Positions 1 through 7,667 of a DNA stretch of 46,311 nt are shown piece after piece. A program made the position numbers and the translations under genes. Numbering within the stretch: position 1 is the first letter of the stretch; each line of letters starts with the position of its first letter. The notes below the pieces were generated by a model that saw only the letters and a list, made by a program, of their open reading frames with translations, ran no database searches and was not told the DNA's origin. The DNA is from Geothermovivens sp964644845 (GTDB lineage: Bacteria > Zhuqueibacterota > Zhuqueibacteria > Oleimicrobiales > Geothermoviventaceae), in contig CAZXXS010000083.1 in NCBI GenBank assembly GCA_964644845.1, forward strand, positions 1 through 46,311, given 5' to 3'.

Positions 1-621
1 CGACGCCGTTGATTTGAGTTTCAGCAACGTGGCGACCGAGGCGAAACCTGCGTAGCGGCAACGCTCGCAGGTTGACACTAGCAATCCAAACCGTCGGAGA
101 AACTTCAAGGGCTTTACTGTGCCGTGTACTGGAACTTCGGTCCGTTTTAACGACCTTCGTGTTGATACGCCTGCTCCTTAGTGCTTTGGTCGAAAAGGTA
201 CCCCTCGCGGTGGGACGGTTTTTGGGAGGAAGAGTCCCTCGCAAATGTGCAGGTGGGCACGGGGGGTAAGGGGTGGTGTTTGGCTTAAGCTGTGGCTAAG
301 AGTCTGAGCTTGGCTGCACGATGAGCTTACCTTCTGCGCGCAAGGGTCGAGCCGGAAGTTCCAGACCGTCTCCAGACCGCCCTGGAAGTGAATTCCCGGG
401 CGATTTCAGGTGGAAACGCCAAAGCGAGACGGGAACCGAACCGGTTACAATCGACTTTCACCTGGATTGGGTGGCGATTCCCAATCCGCGGCGGAGGCGC
501 AGAGTGATCTCCAAGTGCCTGTCTTGGCCCGAAAACGGTTTTGCCAGCAGGAGCCAGGCCGCCCGGAGGTGGCCAAGAGTTCTGGTTGGGAAATGGGGGA
601 ATCCTTCCGGAGGTGTTTTAC
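1..621. other. Gene-free left edge
   Basis: I see no convincing gene. The frame beginning at base 2 is open until a TAG at 53-55 and could be the last 17 codons of a gene cut by the window edge, but a stretch this short is open by chance too often to call. The remaining small open frames on the + strand show no family resemblance and no good ribosome binding site. A GNRA-capped hairpin at 45-73 is listed separately. Confidence 0.5.
45..73. other. Hairpin with GCAA tetraloop
   Basis: AACCTGCG (45-52) pairs with CGCAGGTT (66-73). Inside it AGCG (54-57) pairs with CGCT (62-65), leaving one bulged T and a GCAA tetraloop of the GNRA class. No T-tract follows on either strand, so it is not a standard intrinsic terminator. 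It could be part of a structured RNA or a 3'-end stabiliser for a gene left of the window. The pairing is seen directly; the function is unknown. Confidence 0.4.
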
Positions 622-650
622 TTTACTTTTTCAGCCGCAAAATGTAAATT
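622..650 (+). promoter_or_regulatory. Candidate promoter for the SDR gene
   Basis: TTTACT at 622-627, a 17-bp spacer, and TAAATT at 645-650. Each box matches the sigma-70 consensus at four of six positions and the spacing is ideal. The start of transcription would fall near 657, about 50 bases before the chosen start codon of the short-chain reductase. Support is motif-based only. Confidence 0.4.
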
Positions 651-707
651 GACTCGTGACGTCTGAGGTGGAACCCAGTGAACAAGCCAGGAGGACAGGA
701 CGCGGCA

Positions 708-1460
708 ATGATTCGCTTGGAAGGGAAAGTGGCTTTGATCACCGGAGCTTCTCGAGGCATTGGGTACGCGACGGCGAAACTCATGAGCGACGCCGGCGCT
801 ACGGTGGTGCTTAACTACAACCGGACGAAAGCTCCTGCGGAGGAACTGGTTGACCAAATCAGGAATTCTGGTCGCAAGGCTCTGGCAGTAAAGGCAAATG
901 TCGCGGATCGCGGGGAAGTTGAAGCGATGGTGGAGACGGTCGTCCGCGAATTCGGGCGAATTGACATCCTGGTGAACAATGCCGGCATTTGGACTTACGG
1001 GGAAATCGACACCATGCCGGACGAAGTGTGGAACGAGACGATGGACATCAACCTGCGTGGGGTATTCTACTGTACGCGCGCGGTGGTGCCGCACATGAAG
1101 CGCCGGGGCGGAGGGCGAATCATCAACCTGTCGAGCACGGCTGGCCAGCGGGGAGAAGCGTTTCATTCCCACTACGCAGCGACCAAGGGCGCCATCATCA
1201 GTTTCACGAAGTCTCTCGCTGTTGAGCTGGCGCCGTACAACATTCTTGTGAACGCGGTGGCACCCGGGTGGGTGGATACCGAAATGTCCGCGGAAGCGCT
1301 CGAAGAAGAAGGGGACAAGATCACGTCCATCATTCCGTTGCGGCGACCTGGAAAGGCAGAAGAAATTGCCGGCCCGATTCTGTTTCTGGCCTCGGATTTA
1401 GCTACCTACATGACTGGCGAGATTGTGAACGTCAATGGTGGCAACGTACTTTGCGGCTGA
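708..1460 (+). CDS. Short-chain dehydrogenase/reductase, FabG-like
   Basis: A 250-residue classical SDR, probably an NAD(P)H-dependent ketoreductase of the 3-oxoacyl-ACP reductase (FabG) type in the cytoplasm. It has the dinucleotide motif GASRGIG at about 13-19, NNAG near 90-93, Asn114, catalytic Ser143, and the Tyr156-x3-Lys160 pair. An N-Y-N-R-T-K stretch after the second strand suggests NADPH preference. The ATG at 708 is chosen because it gives the usual M-x-R-L-E-G-K-V start and has AGGAGG upstream at 689-694, although the 13-base spacing is long. A GTG at 678 would add ten residues. It stands alone, with no acyl-carrier or other fatty acid gene next to it, so the substrate is open. The SDR family assignment is secure; FabG as such is not. 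Confidence 0.85.
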   Translation: MIRLEGKVALITGASRGIGYATAKLMSDAGATVVLNYNRTKAPAEELVDQIRNSGRKALAVKANVADRGEVEAMVETVVREFGRIDILVNNAGIWTYGEIDTMPDEVWNETMDINLRGVFYCTRAVVPHMKRRGGGRIINLSSTAGQRGEAFHSHYAATKGAIISFTKSLAVELAPYNILVNAVAPGWVDTEMSAEALEEEGDKITSIIPLRRPGKAEEIAGPILFLASDLATYMTGEIVNVNGGNVLCG

Positions 1461-1823
1461 ACCGCGGCTGCGGAAAGGGAACACACTGCCGGTACGCGGG
1501 TGTCCACGCCTTCGGTTGCAGGGGGACGAAAACTGAGCGAGGCACTTTCCCGTTTGAACTTCTGTCCGCTGACAACATGTCTACTGTGCGCGGGCACACG
1601 CCGACACCGTTGGGCCCCCGAGGTTTACGAGCAGGGTCGGTTCCACTGAACCGGCTTGTCGCCACTTTTGCCACGGTTGAACTTGCTCCCTACGGAGCCC
1701 CTCTGTGTAGCGTGAGGGATGTAGTTGTGGGCCCTTGTGCTCTTGCCTTGTGGGCATGCTCTCGGCGGGGTGTGTTCCGAAGTGGCGCGCAACGGTTGGT
1801 CGGTTCACTTGGGGAGGTTCTGG
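1461..1823 (+). other. Intergenic region, no gene seen
   Basis: 363 bases between the reductase and the TIGR04076 gene. An open frame starts at 1725 and runs in frame into the TIGR04076 gene, but its first 33 codons match nothing expected and the good ribosome binding site lies just before 1824. I looked for cobalamin, TPP and molybdenum-cofactor riboswitch cores, which would fit the downstream genes, and recognised none. No clear promoter was found. Confidence 0.4.
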
Positions 1824-2123
1824 ATGAAAAGCGATCTCCGCGTGACCGTTGTTGAGATCCGGGGCCACTGTCCCGTCTACCGGGTAGGGGATCGATTCTT
1901 CATTCGCGAAGGCTACCAGCTTGATGTGCCGACCGGGCAACGTGTTTGCATGCACGCACTGGCCTCCGTGATGCCGTACTACGCAGCGCTTGCACGCGGT
2001 GTGCCCCCAGTTGAGCTCGGTCTGGGTGGTCCTCGGGAGGGCTGCGCGTACGTTCAGTGCCTTGATCCTGAGTTTCTGACCGGCGGAGGAACTGTGGTTT
2101 TCGAGATCGAGAGGATGCCATGA
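1824..2123 (+). CDS. TIGR04076 family protein
   Basis: A 99-residue protein matching the small TIGR04076 family: V-x-V-V-E-I-R-G-x-C-P-V-Y-x-V-G-D at the start, then a conserved Cys with H-A-L, and P-Y near residue 51. It has Cys16, Cys42, Cys74 and Cys79, which might bind a metal or a cluster. The function of the family is unknown. The ATG at 1824 has GGGGAGG six bases upstream. Its stop overlaps the start of the next gene (ATGA at 2120-2123), so it is translationally coupled to the AIR synthase-like protein and probably works in the same process. Confidence 0.75.
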   Translation: MKSDLRVTVVEIRGHCPVYRVGDRFFIREGYQLDVPTGQRVCMHALASVMPYYAALARGVPPVELGLGGPREGCAYVQCLDPEFLTGGGTVVFEIERMP

Positions 2124-3157
2124 CGGAAACCTCAGCCGAAAACGTGTGGACTGGTTTGCCCGTGGGGAAGCTCCCTCCGGCGCTGTTGGCGCGTTTGCTG
2201 GATCAGTACACCATTTCGGATCCACGCGTTGTGGTTGGACCCAGGATTGGTGAGGACACCACGGCGATTGATTTTGGCGACCGCTACCTCCTCGCGAAAA
2301 CCGACCCAATCACGTTCGTCGCGGAGGATGTCGGCTACTACGCCATCAATGTGAACGCCAACGACATTGCCTGCTCTGGCGGCGAGCCAAAGTGGTTTCT
2401 CGCTACCGTTCTTTTGCCGGAGGGCAAGACGGACGAGTCTCTGGTCGAGAAGGTTTTTCAACAACTGCACGACGCCTGCGCTCAGCTGGGCGTGGCATTC
2501 TGCGGCGGACACACGGAGGTAACTTACGGCTTGGACCGGCCAATCGTGGTCGGGAGCATGTTGGGCGAAGTGAGCAAAGACCGGCTGGTGACAACCGGGG
2601 GCGCATCGGTCGGCGACGATCTGATTCTCACCAAGGGAATTGCAATCGAGGCGGCCTCAATCATCGCCAGGGAGAAGGCGGACTACCTTGCAGCTACGTT
2701 TTCAGAGGAGCTGGTAAACAGGGCGCGGAATTTCCTGAGGGATCCCGGTATCAGTGTACTACGAGATGCCCGTGTGGCTACGCAAGCGGGCGAGGTTCAC
2801 GCCATGCACGACCCTACGGAAGGGGGGCTGGCCACCGGTGTGCACGAGCTCGCAGACGCTGCCGGCGTGGGGGTAAGAGTTTGGTTCGATCGCATTCCCA
2901 TGTTGCCTGAGGCAAAACTGCTGTGCGACGAATTCGGTCTGGATCCCCTGGGCGCAATTGCTTCCGGGGCCCTGTTGATTGCCGTTGCGCCAGAGACGAG
3001 TGAACAGGTGGTGCGGGCGCTGAAAGAGGCAGGAATCCGAGCTGCCGTGATCGGGAAAATCGTGCCCTCAGAGGAGGGGCGGGTACTCGTGTTCGAAGAA
3101 CAGGAGGTGCCCCTGCCACGCTACGACCAGGACGAAATTGCCAAGCTCTTCGGTTGA
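2120..3157 (+). CDS. AIR synthase-family ATP-binding protein, HypE-like
   Basis: A 345-residue protein with the two-domain PurM/HypE/ThiL/SelD fold (AIRS and AIRS_C). Recognisable are the N-terminal G-K-L-P-P-x-L-L stretch, I-G-E-D-T near 50, a T-D-P-I-T-F strand, N-A-N-D-I-A-C-S-G-G, G-G-H-T-E, and the D-P-T-E-G-G-L-A motif of the second domain. Members use ATP to activate or phosphorylate a substrate. The tail ends in A-K-L-F-G and lacks the C-terminal P-R-I-C carbamoyl-acceptor Cys of true HypE, so hydrogenase maturation is unlikely, and no hyp gene is near. It sits between a TIGR04076 gene and an ECF S component with overlapping or abutting starts and stops. A kinase or ligase acting on a transported vitamin or cofactor is a reasonable inference; the substrate cannot be read from sequence. 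Confidence 0.75.
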   Translation: MTETSAENVWTGLPVGKLPPALLARLLDQYTISDPRVVVGPRIGEDTTAIDFGDRYLLAKTDPITFVAEDVGYYAINVNANDIACSGGEPKWFLATVLLPEGKTDESLVEKVFQQLHDACAQLGVAFCGGHTEVTYGLDRPIVVGSMLGEVSKDRLVTTGGASVGDDLILTKGIAIEAASIIAREKADYLAATFSEELVNRARNFLRDPGISVLRDARVATQAGEVHAMHDPTEGGLATGVHELADAAGVGVRVWFDRIPMLPEAKLLCDEFGLDPLGAIASGALLIAVAPETSEQVVRALKEAGIRAAVIGKIVPSEEGRVLVFEEQEVPLPRYDQDEIAKLFG

Positions 3158-3159
3158 TC

Positions 3160-3702
3160 ATGGCCAAACAGGTTTCAGCTCGCACGATTACCCTTCTGGC
3201 CTTGTGGACAGCTGCCACTGTGGCTCTCGGCTACGCGCTCGCTACAGTACCGAACGTAGAGCTGGTTACAGCGTCGATTTTTCTTGCTGGCTACCTTTTT
3301 GGACCGGCCGCTGGTGTACTGGTGGGTCTGAGCGCTGAATTCCTTTACTCGCTGACCAGTCCGTACGGTCTGGCGGCTCCCCCGTTGCTTGTTGCGCAGC
3401 TGCTCGGGATGGCGTTCGCCGGCTTCGTTGGAGGGTGGTTGGGAAACGCGGTCAACGCTTGGCATCGTGGTTTGCGGCTTCACCTTGTTTTTGGACTCGT
3501 CGGGCTGTTTGTAACGCTCGCCTTCGACCTGGTAACCACCGCGAGTTTCCTGGTTTTCAGCGGGATTACCCTGAAAAAGCTCTTGGTGTCCGCCCTTTTT
3601 GGGCTCGGTTTTTACCTGGTTCACATCGGCTGGAACACACTGGTGTTTGCCACGGTGTTACCTGCACTGGCAACCCACCTGCGAAGCAGGCTGAGGCCTT
3701 GA
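3160..3702 (+). CDS. ECF transporter S component (substrate-binding membrane protein)
   Basis: A 180-residue hydrophobic protein with about five or six transmembrane segments, of the size and layout of S components of energy-coupling-factor vitamin transporters. Typical features are the early helix with T-L-L-A-L-W-T-A-A, the G-P-A-A-G-V-L-V-G pore-like helix around 47-56, and G-L-G-F-Y-L-V-H-I-G-W-N near the C terminus. The A/A'/T energising module is not in this window and may be shared. The ATG at 3160 is used; a TTG at 3154 overlapping the preceding stop is an alternative. The specificity is not one I recognise. Placement between an AIRS-family enzyme and an outer membrane barrel suggests a dedicated two-membrane uptake route. 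Confidence 0.7.
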   Translation: MAKQVSARTITLLALWTAATVALGYALATVPNVELVTASIFLAGYLFGPAAGVLVGLSAEFLYSLTSPYGLAAPPLLVAQLLGMAFAGFVGGWLGNAVNAWHRGLRLHLVFGLVGLFVTLAFDLVTTASFLVFSGITLKKLLVSALFGLGFYLVHIGWNTLVFATVLPALATHLRSRLRP

Positions 3703-3706
3703 ACTC

Positions 3707-5563
3707 ATGCCTGGAACGGTGAGACGCCGAAAGCCGTGCACGGTTTTGCTGGCCCTGGTTGTCTTCGGCTTCGCTGGGGGCATTTTGCACGCTCAGGAAT
3801 TGCCCAGGGACTACAGCCCGGCACCGGACACGGCCGGGGCGGGTTTTTCTGTCGTTTCCGTCGACTCTCTCCATTTTGCCGATTTCCTCCTGCTTGGATC
3901 CAGGGACCTCGGCGAAGTGGCACGCTGGTTGCCGGGTCACTACCTGCTTCGTTACGGCGGATTTGGGCAGGCAAGCCAGCTCGTGGAGGATGGACTGTTT
4001 CGGGTTTCGTTGGGGCTCCACGCGTTTTTGGATCCAGCAGTCTCGCCACCGATGTGGGATTGGAGTACGTGGCCTGCAGGAACTCATGCTCTCGTGGCAC
4101 CCGTTGAGGGTAGCACGTACCTCGCCGGGCCGCCTTCGCAGCTCCTGGCAGAATTTCCGTGGAAAGCTCCCTGCCGTCCGTACACGCGCGTCGGTTACAC
4201 AACAGGTGCTTACGGGCTGAGCCAAGTCGCTGTTCGTTTCACGGAGAAGGTGCACCCCGGAGTACGGCTCTGGGTCGAGGGGGCTCACGATCTGTACGGA
4301 GGCTACGAGCTGTTCTCGGGGCTTCGGAATCAGTTGTACGTTTGGCGTGTTAGCTGGACGGCGAGCCCGACCTGGCGGGTGCGCTACTGGGGGAGGCACT
4401 ACGCGAGAGACGTCGATTCACCTGATCCTGGTTTTGGGTTGCCGATTGGGAACTTCTTGCGATTCTCCTCGTCTCCGGTTGCCAAGCATCAGAAAAACGC
4501 CTGGACGGACCACATCTTGGAAGCGACTTGGGTGCCGGATTCGCTTGGAAAACGGGAGCTGACGGTGACTGTAGCCGGTGGGTGGGGTAGAGCCGAGCGC
4601 AGCTACTGGGATGCCAGTTGTCCCGCTTCGGTGAGCGAGTTGCGTGAGGGGCAGGTGCACGTTTTGTACAGAAGGAACGGCCTCCGAATTTCGGGCTCGC
4701 TTACTCGTTTTGCCGAGGAGCTGGAAGGCGGCGGGGAAGAAGCGACCACGCGCTGGCAAACACGGATGCTGCAACGGTTGTCTGGCGCCGCTGGTTGGAA
4801 CCTCGAGTTCGGTGGTGGACTGGCAGGTGGTGTGTACGGTGCTTTTGGGAAAACTGAGCCGGAGGCTGTTCTTGCTTTGACCAGGACCTTCCGCGGTGTC
4901 CGGACCCGGATTCAGCTGTCGAGCGACACCTGGCTGTGTTCGCCGGACGTGCCCCAGTGCTCACGGCTGGATTCGCATCAGGCATCCCTGGTTCGTAGAA
5001 CAAAAGCGGCTATGCGTTTGAGAGGTGGAGCGACCGGGTGGGCCTGGTTTGCCGAAATCGGTGCTGTGCGGGCGGCAAGCCTGCCTGGAGTAGGTTACGA
5101 CGAGCAGAACGGTTGGACTGTCCCGGTTTCTGAACGCAGCAGCGCGACCCTCACGCTGGCAGTCGCTCGAGCAGCAACGCACACCGTCTTTGGTCGAGCA
5201 AAAGTTGATTTCTACGCGAATCCTTTGCCTGGATTGCCCCGTGTCTACAGTCTGGCTGCCTTAGGCGTACGACGCGTGCTGTTCCAGGGAGACCTGGATG
5301 TACGCCTCCTCGGACTTGTGGAGTTCATTTCCAGGCGAACACCGGTTCTTCCACTCGGCTCAGTCGGCTACGCAGACTTCCCAAGCGGCTTCTCTGTCCC
5401 CGCTGGAACGAGTCCGTCGGTGCGCGTCGTCGTCAGGTTCAAGGACGCCAACCTGTTTTTTCAGGTCACTCAGCTCTTTGACAGACGGTTGGAACGAGCG
5501 CCGGGTTTTCCGGACGATCCACTTTCCTACCGCTGGGGCGTCTGGTGGGAATTCTGGGATTGA
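3707..5563 (+). CDS. TonB-dependent-receptor-like outer membrane protein
   Basis: A 618-residue secreted protein. Residues 1-30 form a signal peptide ending A-Q. About 45-150 resemble a reduced TonB plug domain: L-G-E-V-A-R-W-L-P-G-H-Y-L-L-R-Y-G-G, then a V-E-G-S-T-Y-L-A-G-P-P stretch in the place where plugs carry V-x-R-G-P. The rest alternates aromatic and polar residues as in a beta-barrel and ends in aromatic residues close to the C terminus (W-W-E-F-W-D). The plug is shorter and more divergent than in BtuB-type receptors, so dependence on TonB is likely but unproven. It starts five bases after the ECF S component gene with only a weak ribosome binding site, which implies coupling to it. 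Confidence 0.65.
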   Translation: MPGTVRRRKPCTVLLALVVFGFAGGILHAQELPRDYSPAPDTAGAGFSVVSVDSLHFADFLLLGSRDLGEVARWLPGHYLLRYGGFGQASQLVEDGLFRVSLGLHAFLDPAVSPPMWDWSTWPAGTHALVAPVEGSTYLAGPPSQLLAEFPWKAPCRPYTRVGYTTGAYGLSQVAVRFTEKVHPGVRLWVEGAHDLYGGYELFSGLRNQLYVWRVSWTASPTWRVRYWGRHYARDVDSPDPGFGLPIGNFLRFSSSPVAKHQKNAWTDHILEATWVPDSLGKRELTVTVAGGWGRAERSYWDASCPASVSELREGQVHVLYRRNGLRISGSLTRFAEELEGGGEEATTRWQTRMLQRLSGAAGWNLEFGGGLAGGVYGAFGKTEPEAVLALTRTFRGVRTRIQLSSDTWLCSPDVPQCSRLDSHQASLVRRTKAAMRLRGGATGWAWFAEIGAVRAASLPGVGYDEQNGWTVPVSERSSATLTLAVARAATHTVFGRAKVDFYANPLPGLPRVYSLAALGVRRVLFQGDLDVRLLGLVEFISRRTPVLPLGSVGYADFPSGFSVPAGTSPSVRVVVRFKDANLFFQVTQLFDRRLERAPGFPDDPLSYRWGVWWEFWD

Positions 5564-5772
5564 GCAAGAGACGGCACTGCCCGGACTGGGGTTCGCGAAA
5601 AAGAGCGATTTTTGTTCCCAGCCGTTTGGGGAGAGAGTCGGGGAAGGAATGTTGACGAGTTCTCAGGATGGTGGCTTCCAAGACGGGAGAGAGACCCAAT
5701 TCGGGTGCGTGAAGCGGAAAGAATCTCGTCTTGGCGCGTTTGTCGCGATCAAGCGAGGAGAAGAGGTCGGGC

Positions 5773-6534
5773 GTGAACGGAAATATTCTACGCGAGCTCG
5801 TGGACAGCGTTGAAGCGGAGGCAAGGTCACGCACTGTCGCAGACGTGCGGATCGGTCTCGGTTACACGGCTGTGCTGCTCGATTCCGGCAGCTGCGGACT
5901 CGCGTACTCATTTCGAGCCGAAGCTGGCGTTACGTGCAGTCTCCTGGATGAAGCAGGTACGTTAGTTGGGCGCCCTGCCACGGAGCTGTTAGGCTGGCTT
6001 CTGAGGCCTCACGTGTTGCGCAGTGCGTTGGGTTTGGCAACCGTCAACGCCCTCGTGCGACCCGACGAAGGCGACCTTGTGAAGGGCGACCTTGCTGACC
6101 TGCTTGCTGTACAACCGGACTGGACCGTTGGCATGGTTGGTTACTTTGGTCCGGTGATTGCTAAATTGCGGGAGCACGTCAGGAGAGTGTTGATTTTCGA
6201 GCGGCGCCTGACGGACGAGGCCGATGTCTACCCGGATTGGGCAGCATTTGAATTGTTGCCCACCTGTCAGGCCGTGGTGATTTCCGCGACAACGTTGATC
6301 AACCACACCTTCGATCTGCTGATCCAGGCTGCACGCTCGGCAGAAGTTGTCGCTGTTCTGGGACCGTCCACGCCACTCATCAGGGAACCTTTTCGCCGCC
6401 GTGGGATCACTTACGTCTCGGGGGTGGTGGTGCAAGACACCTCACGGGTCCTGGAAATCGTCAGTCAGGGAGGAGGCACACGCAATTTCAAAGACGCCGT
6501 CGAAAGGGTAAACCTGGTTGTGGGCGGCGGTTAA
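5773..6534 (+). CDS. DUF364/DUF4213 domain protein (putative metal-chelation family)
   Basis: A 253-residue cytoplasmic protein of the DUF4213 plus DUF364 architecture. The N-terminal part (about 1-90) has the enolase-N-like pattern ending A-L-G-L-A-T-V-N-A-L. The C-terminal Rossmann-like part contains V-G-M-V-G-Y-F-G-P-V, I-F-E-R-R-L, an I-S-A-T-T-L-I-N-H-T motif and L-G-P-S-T-P-L. The family has been proposed to handle heavy metals and often lies near metal or siderophore uptake genes, but no reaction is established. The GTG at 5773 has AGAGG upstream; a TTG at 5731 would add 14 residues with no better signal. A 209-base gap separates it from the barrel gene, in the same direction. Confidence 0.75.
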   Translation: MNGNILRELVDSVEAEARSRTVADVRIGLGYTAVLLDSGSCGLAYSFRAEAGVTCSLLDEAGTLVGRPATELLGWLLRPHVLRSALGLATVNALVRPDEGDLVKGDLADLLAVQPDWTVGMVGYFGPVIAKLREHVRRVLIFERRLTDEADVYPDWAAFELLPTCQAVVISATTLINHTFDLLIQAARSAEVVAVLGPSTPLIREPFRRRGITYVSGVVVQDTSRVLEIVSQGGGTRNFKDAVERVNLVVGGG

Positions 6535-6668
6535 CGAGCTTGTTGGCCGGTGCGGAGAACTGTCAGGAAGGGAGTGTGTGGGTTCTGACAAAACGAACGC
6601 TGAGCAGGTCCGCGTTGCGAAAAGACTGCTGGGTACACTGAAGAATGGTTGAGGTTCGGAGGCACAAC

Positions 6669-7667
6669 ATGCAGGTTGGATTCGTCGGTCTGGGCAACAT
6701 GGGCTGTGCCATGGCTAACCTCGTGGCTGAGAACGGCTTTGACGTGTTGGGTTGGGAGGTTAACCGCGAGGTGGTTGAACAAATACTTCGTGAACGTCGC
6801 AACGACAGGTTCTTACCCGGTGTTGAGCTTCATCCCAGACTTCGTGCCACGGTGGATCTCGAAGACGTCGTGAGTTCCAGCGATGTGCTTTTTGTGGCGA
6901 TTCCTTCGGTCTTCATTCGTAAGACGCTTGAGCCTGTGGCGGGCAAACTGCCGCGGACCGCGATCATTGTAAATCTGGCTAAGGGAATCGATGCAGTCAC
7001 CACGATGACCGCTTTTCAGACGCTGGGGGTGTTGTTTCCCCAGAATCCTCGTGTGATGTTGTCCGGACCGTCGATTGCCAACGAATTTTCGAAGGGCATG
7101 CCCACTGTTGTCGTTTTGGCCGGGCACGAGAAGGTGACGCTGATGGCCGTTGCGCACTTACTCGACAACGATCACTTCCGAACTCGCTTCTCGGACGACG
7201 CGGTGGGTGTGGAGCTCGGCGGGATTCTCAAGAACATCTACGCCATCGGCCTGGGCATTTTCGACGGCAAGGGGATCAAAAGTGTGAACTTTCGCTCGTC
7301 GTATTTGACCATCGCCCTTGAAGAAATGACGAGGATCGGGGAGGCCCTTGGCGCGAGGCCTCAGACGTTTGCGTACCTGGCCGGAATGGGCGACTTGCTG
7401 GCAACATCTCTGAGCGAGCACAGTCACAACCGCAGAATGGGAACGCTTTTGGCGAAGGGCTACGATCTCGCTCGTATTCGCCAGGAAATGGGTGTGCTGC
7501 CGGAGGGGTACAACACGCTGAAGACTGCGCTGACGATCGTGGAGAAGCACCACGTTTCTGCCTCGCTGGCCAAATGTCTTTGGGATGTAATTCACGGGCG
7601 CTACGACGCGGAGAAGTTCGTCTACCTGTTTATCCGGGATTTCATCGAAGGGGAGGGCGAAGCATGA
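6669..7667 (+). CDS. gpsA: NAD(P)H-dependent glycerol-3-phosphate dehydrogenase
   Basis: A 332-residue GpsA, reducing dihydroxyacetone phosphate to sn-glycerol-3-phosphate for phospholipid synthesis. The Rossmann motif G-L-G-N-M-G lies at 7-12. Also present are N-L-A-K-G-I, G-P-S-I-A-N-E-F, the catalytic-Lys strand L-K-N-I-Y-A-I-G-L-G-I-x-D-G, and the C-terminal L-A-G-M-G-D-L-L-A-T motif with S-x-N-R-R-M-G. GGAGG lies six bases before the ATG at 6669; upstream in-frame starts lack this. The stop overlaps the glpK start (ATGA at 7664-7667). A pair making glycerol-3-phosphate from either DHAP or glycerol would feed the plsC-type acylation elsewhere in the window. Confidence 0.93.
   Translation: MQVGFVGLGNMGCAMANLVAENGFDVLGWEVNREVVEQILRERRNDRFLPGVELHPRLRATVDLEDVVSSSDVLFVAIPSVFIRKTLEPVAGKLPRTAIIVNLAKGIDAVTTMTAFQTLGVLFPQNPRVMLSGPSIANEFSKGMPTVVVLAGHEKVTLMAVAHLLDNDHFRTRFSDDAVGVELGGILKNIYAIGLGIFDGKGIKSVNFRSSYLTIALEEMTRIGEALGARPQTFAYLAGMGDLLATSLSEHSHNRRMGTLLAKGYDLARIRQEMGVLPEGYNTLKTALTIVEKHHVSASLAKCLWDVIHGRYDAEKFVYLFIRDFIEGEGEA

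Noticed and set aside
618..1172. 184-codon open frame on the - strand
   Set aside because: Shadow of the short-chain reductase, which has the full SDR motif set.
1461..1823. Cobalamin, TPP or molybdenum-cofactor riboswitch upstream of the uptake island
   Set aside because: The conserved cores of these riboswitches were looked for by eye and not found; a covariance-model scan would settle it.
2120..3157. Hydrogenase maturation factor HypE
   Set aside because: The C-terminal carbamoyl-acceptor cysteine motif is missing and no hydrogenase or hyp gene is nearby, so only the superfamily is called.
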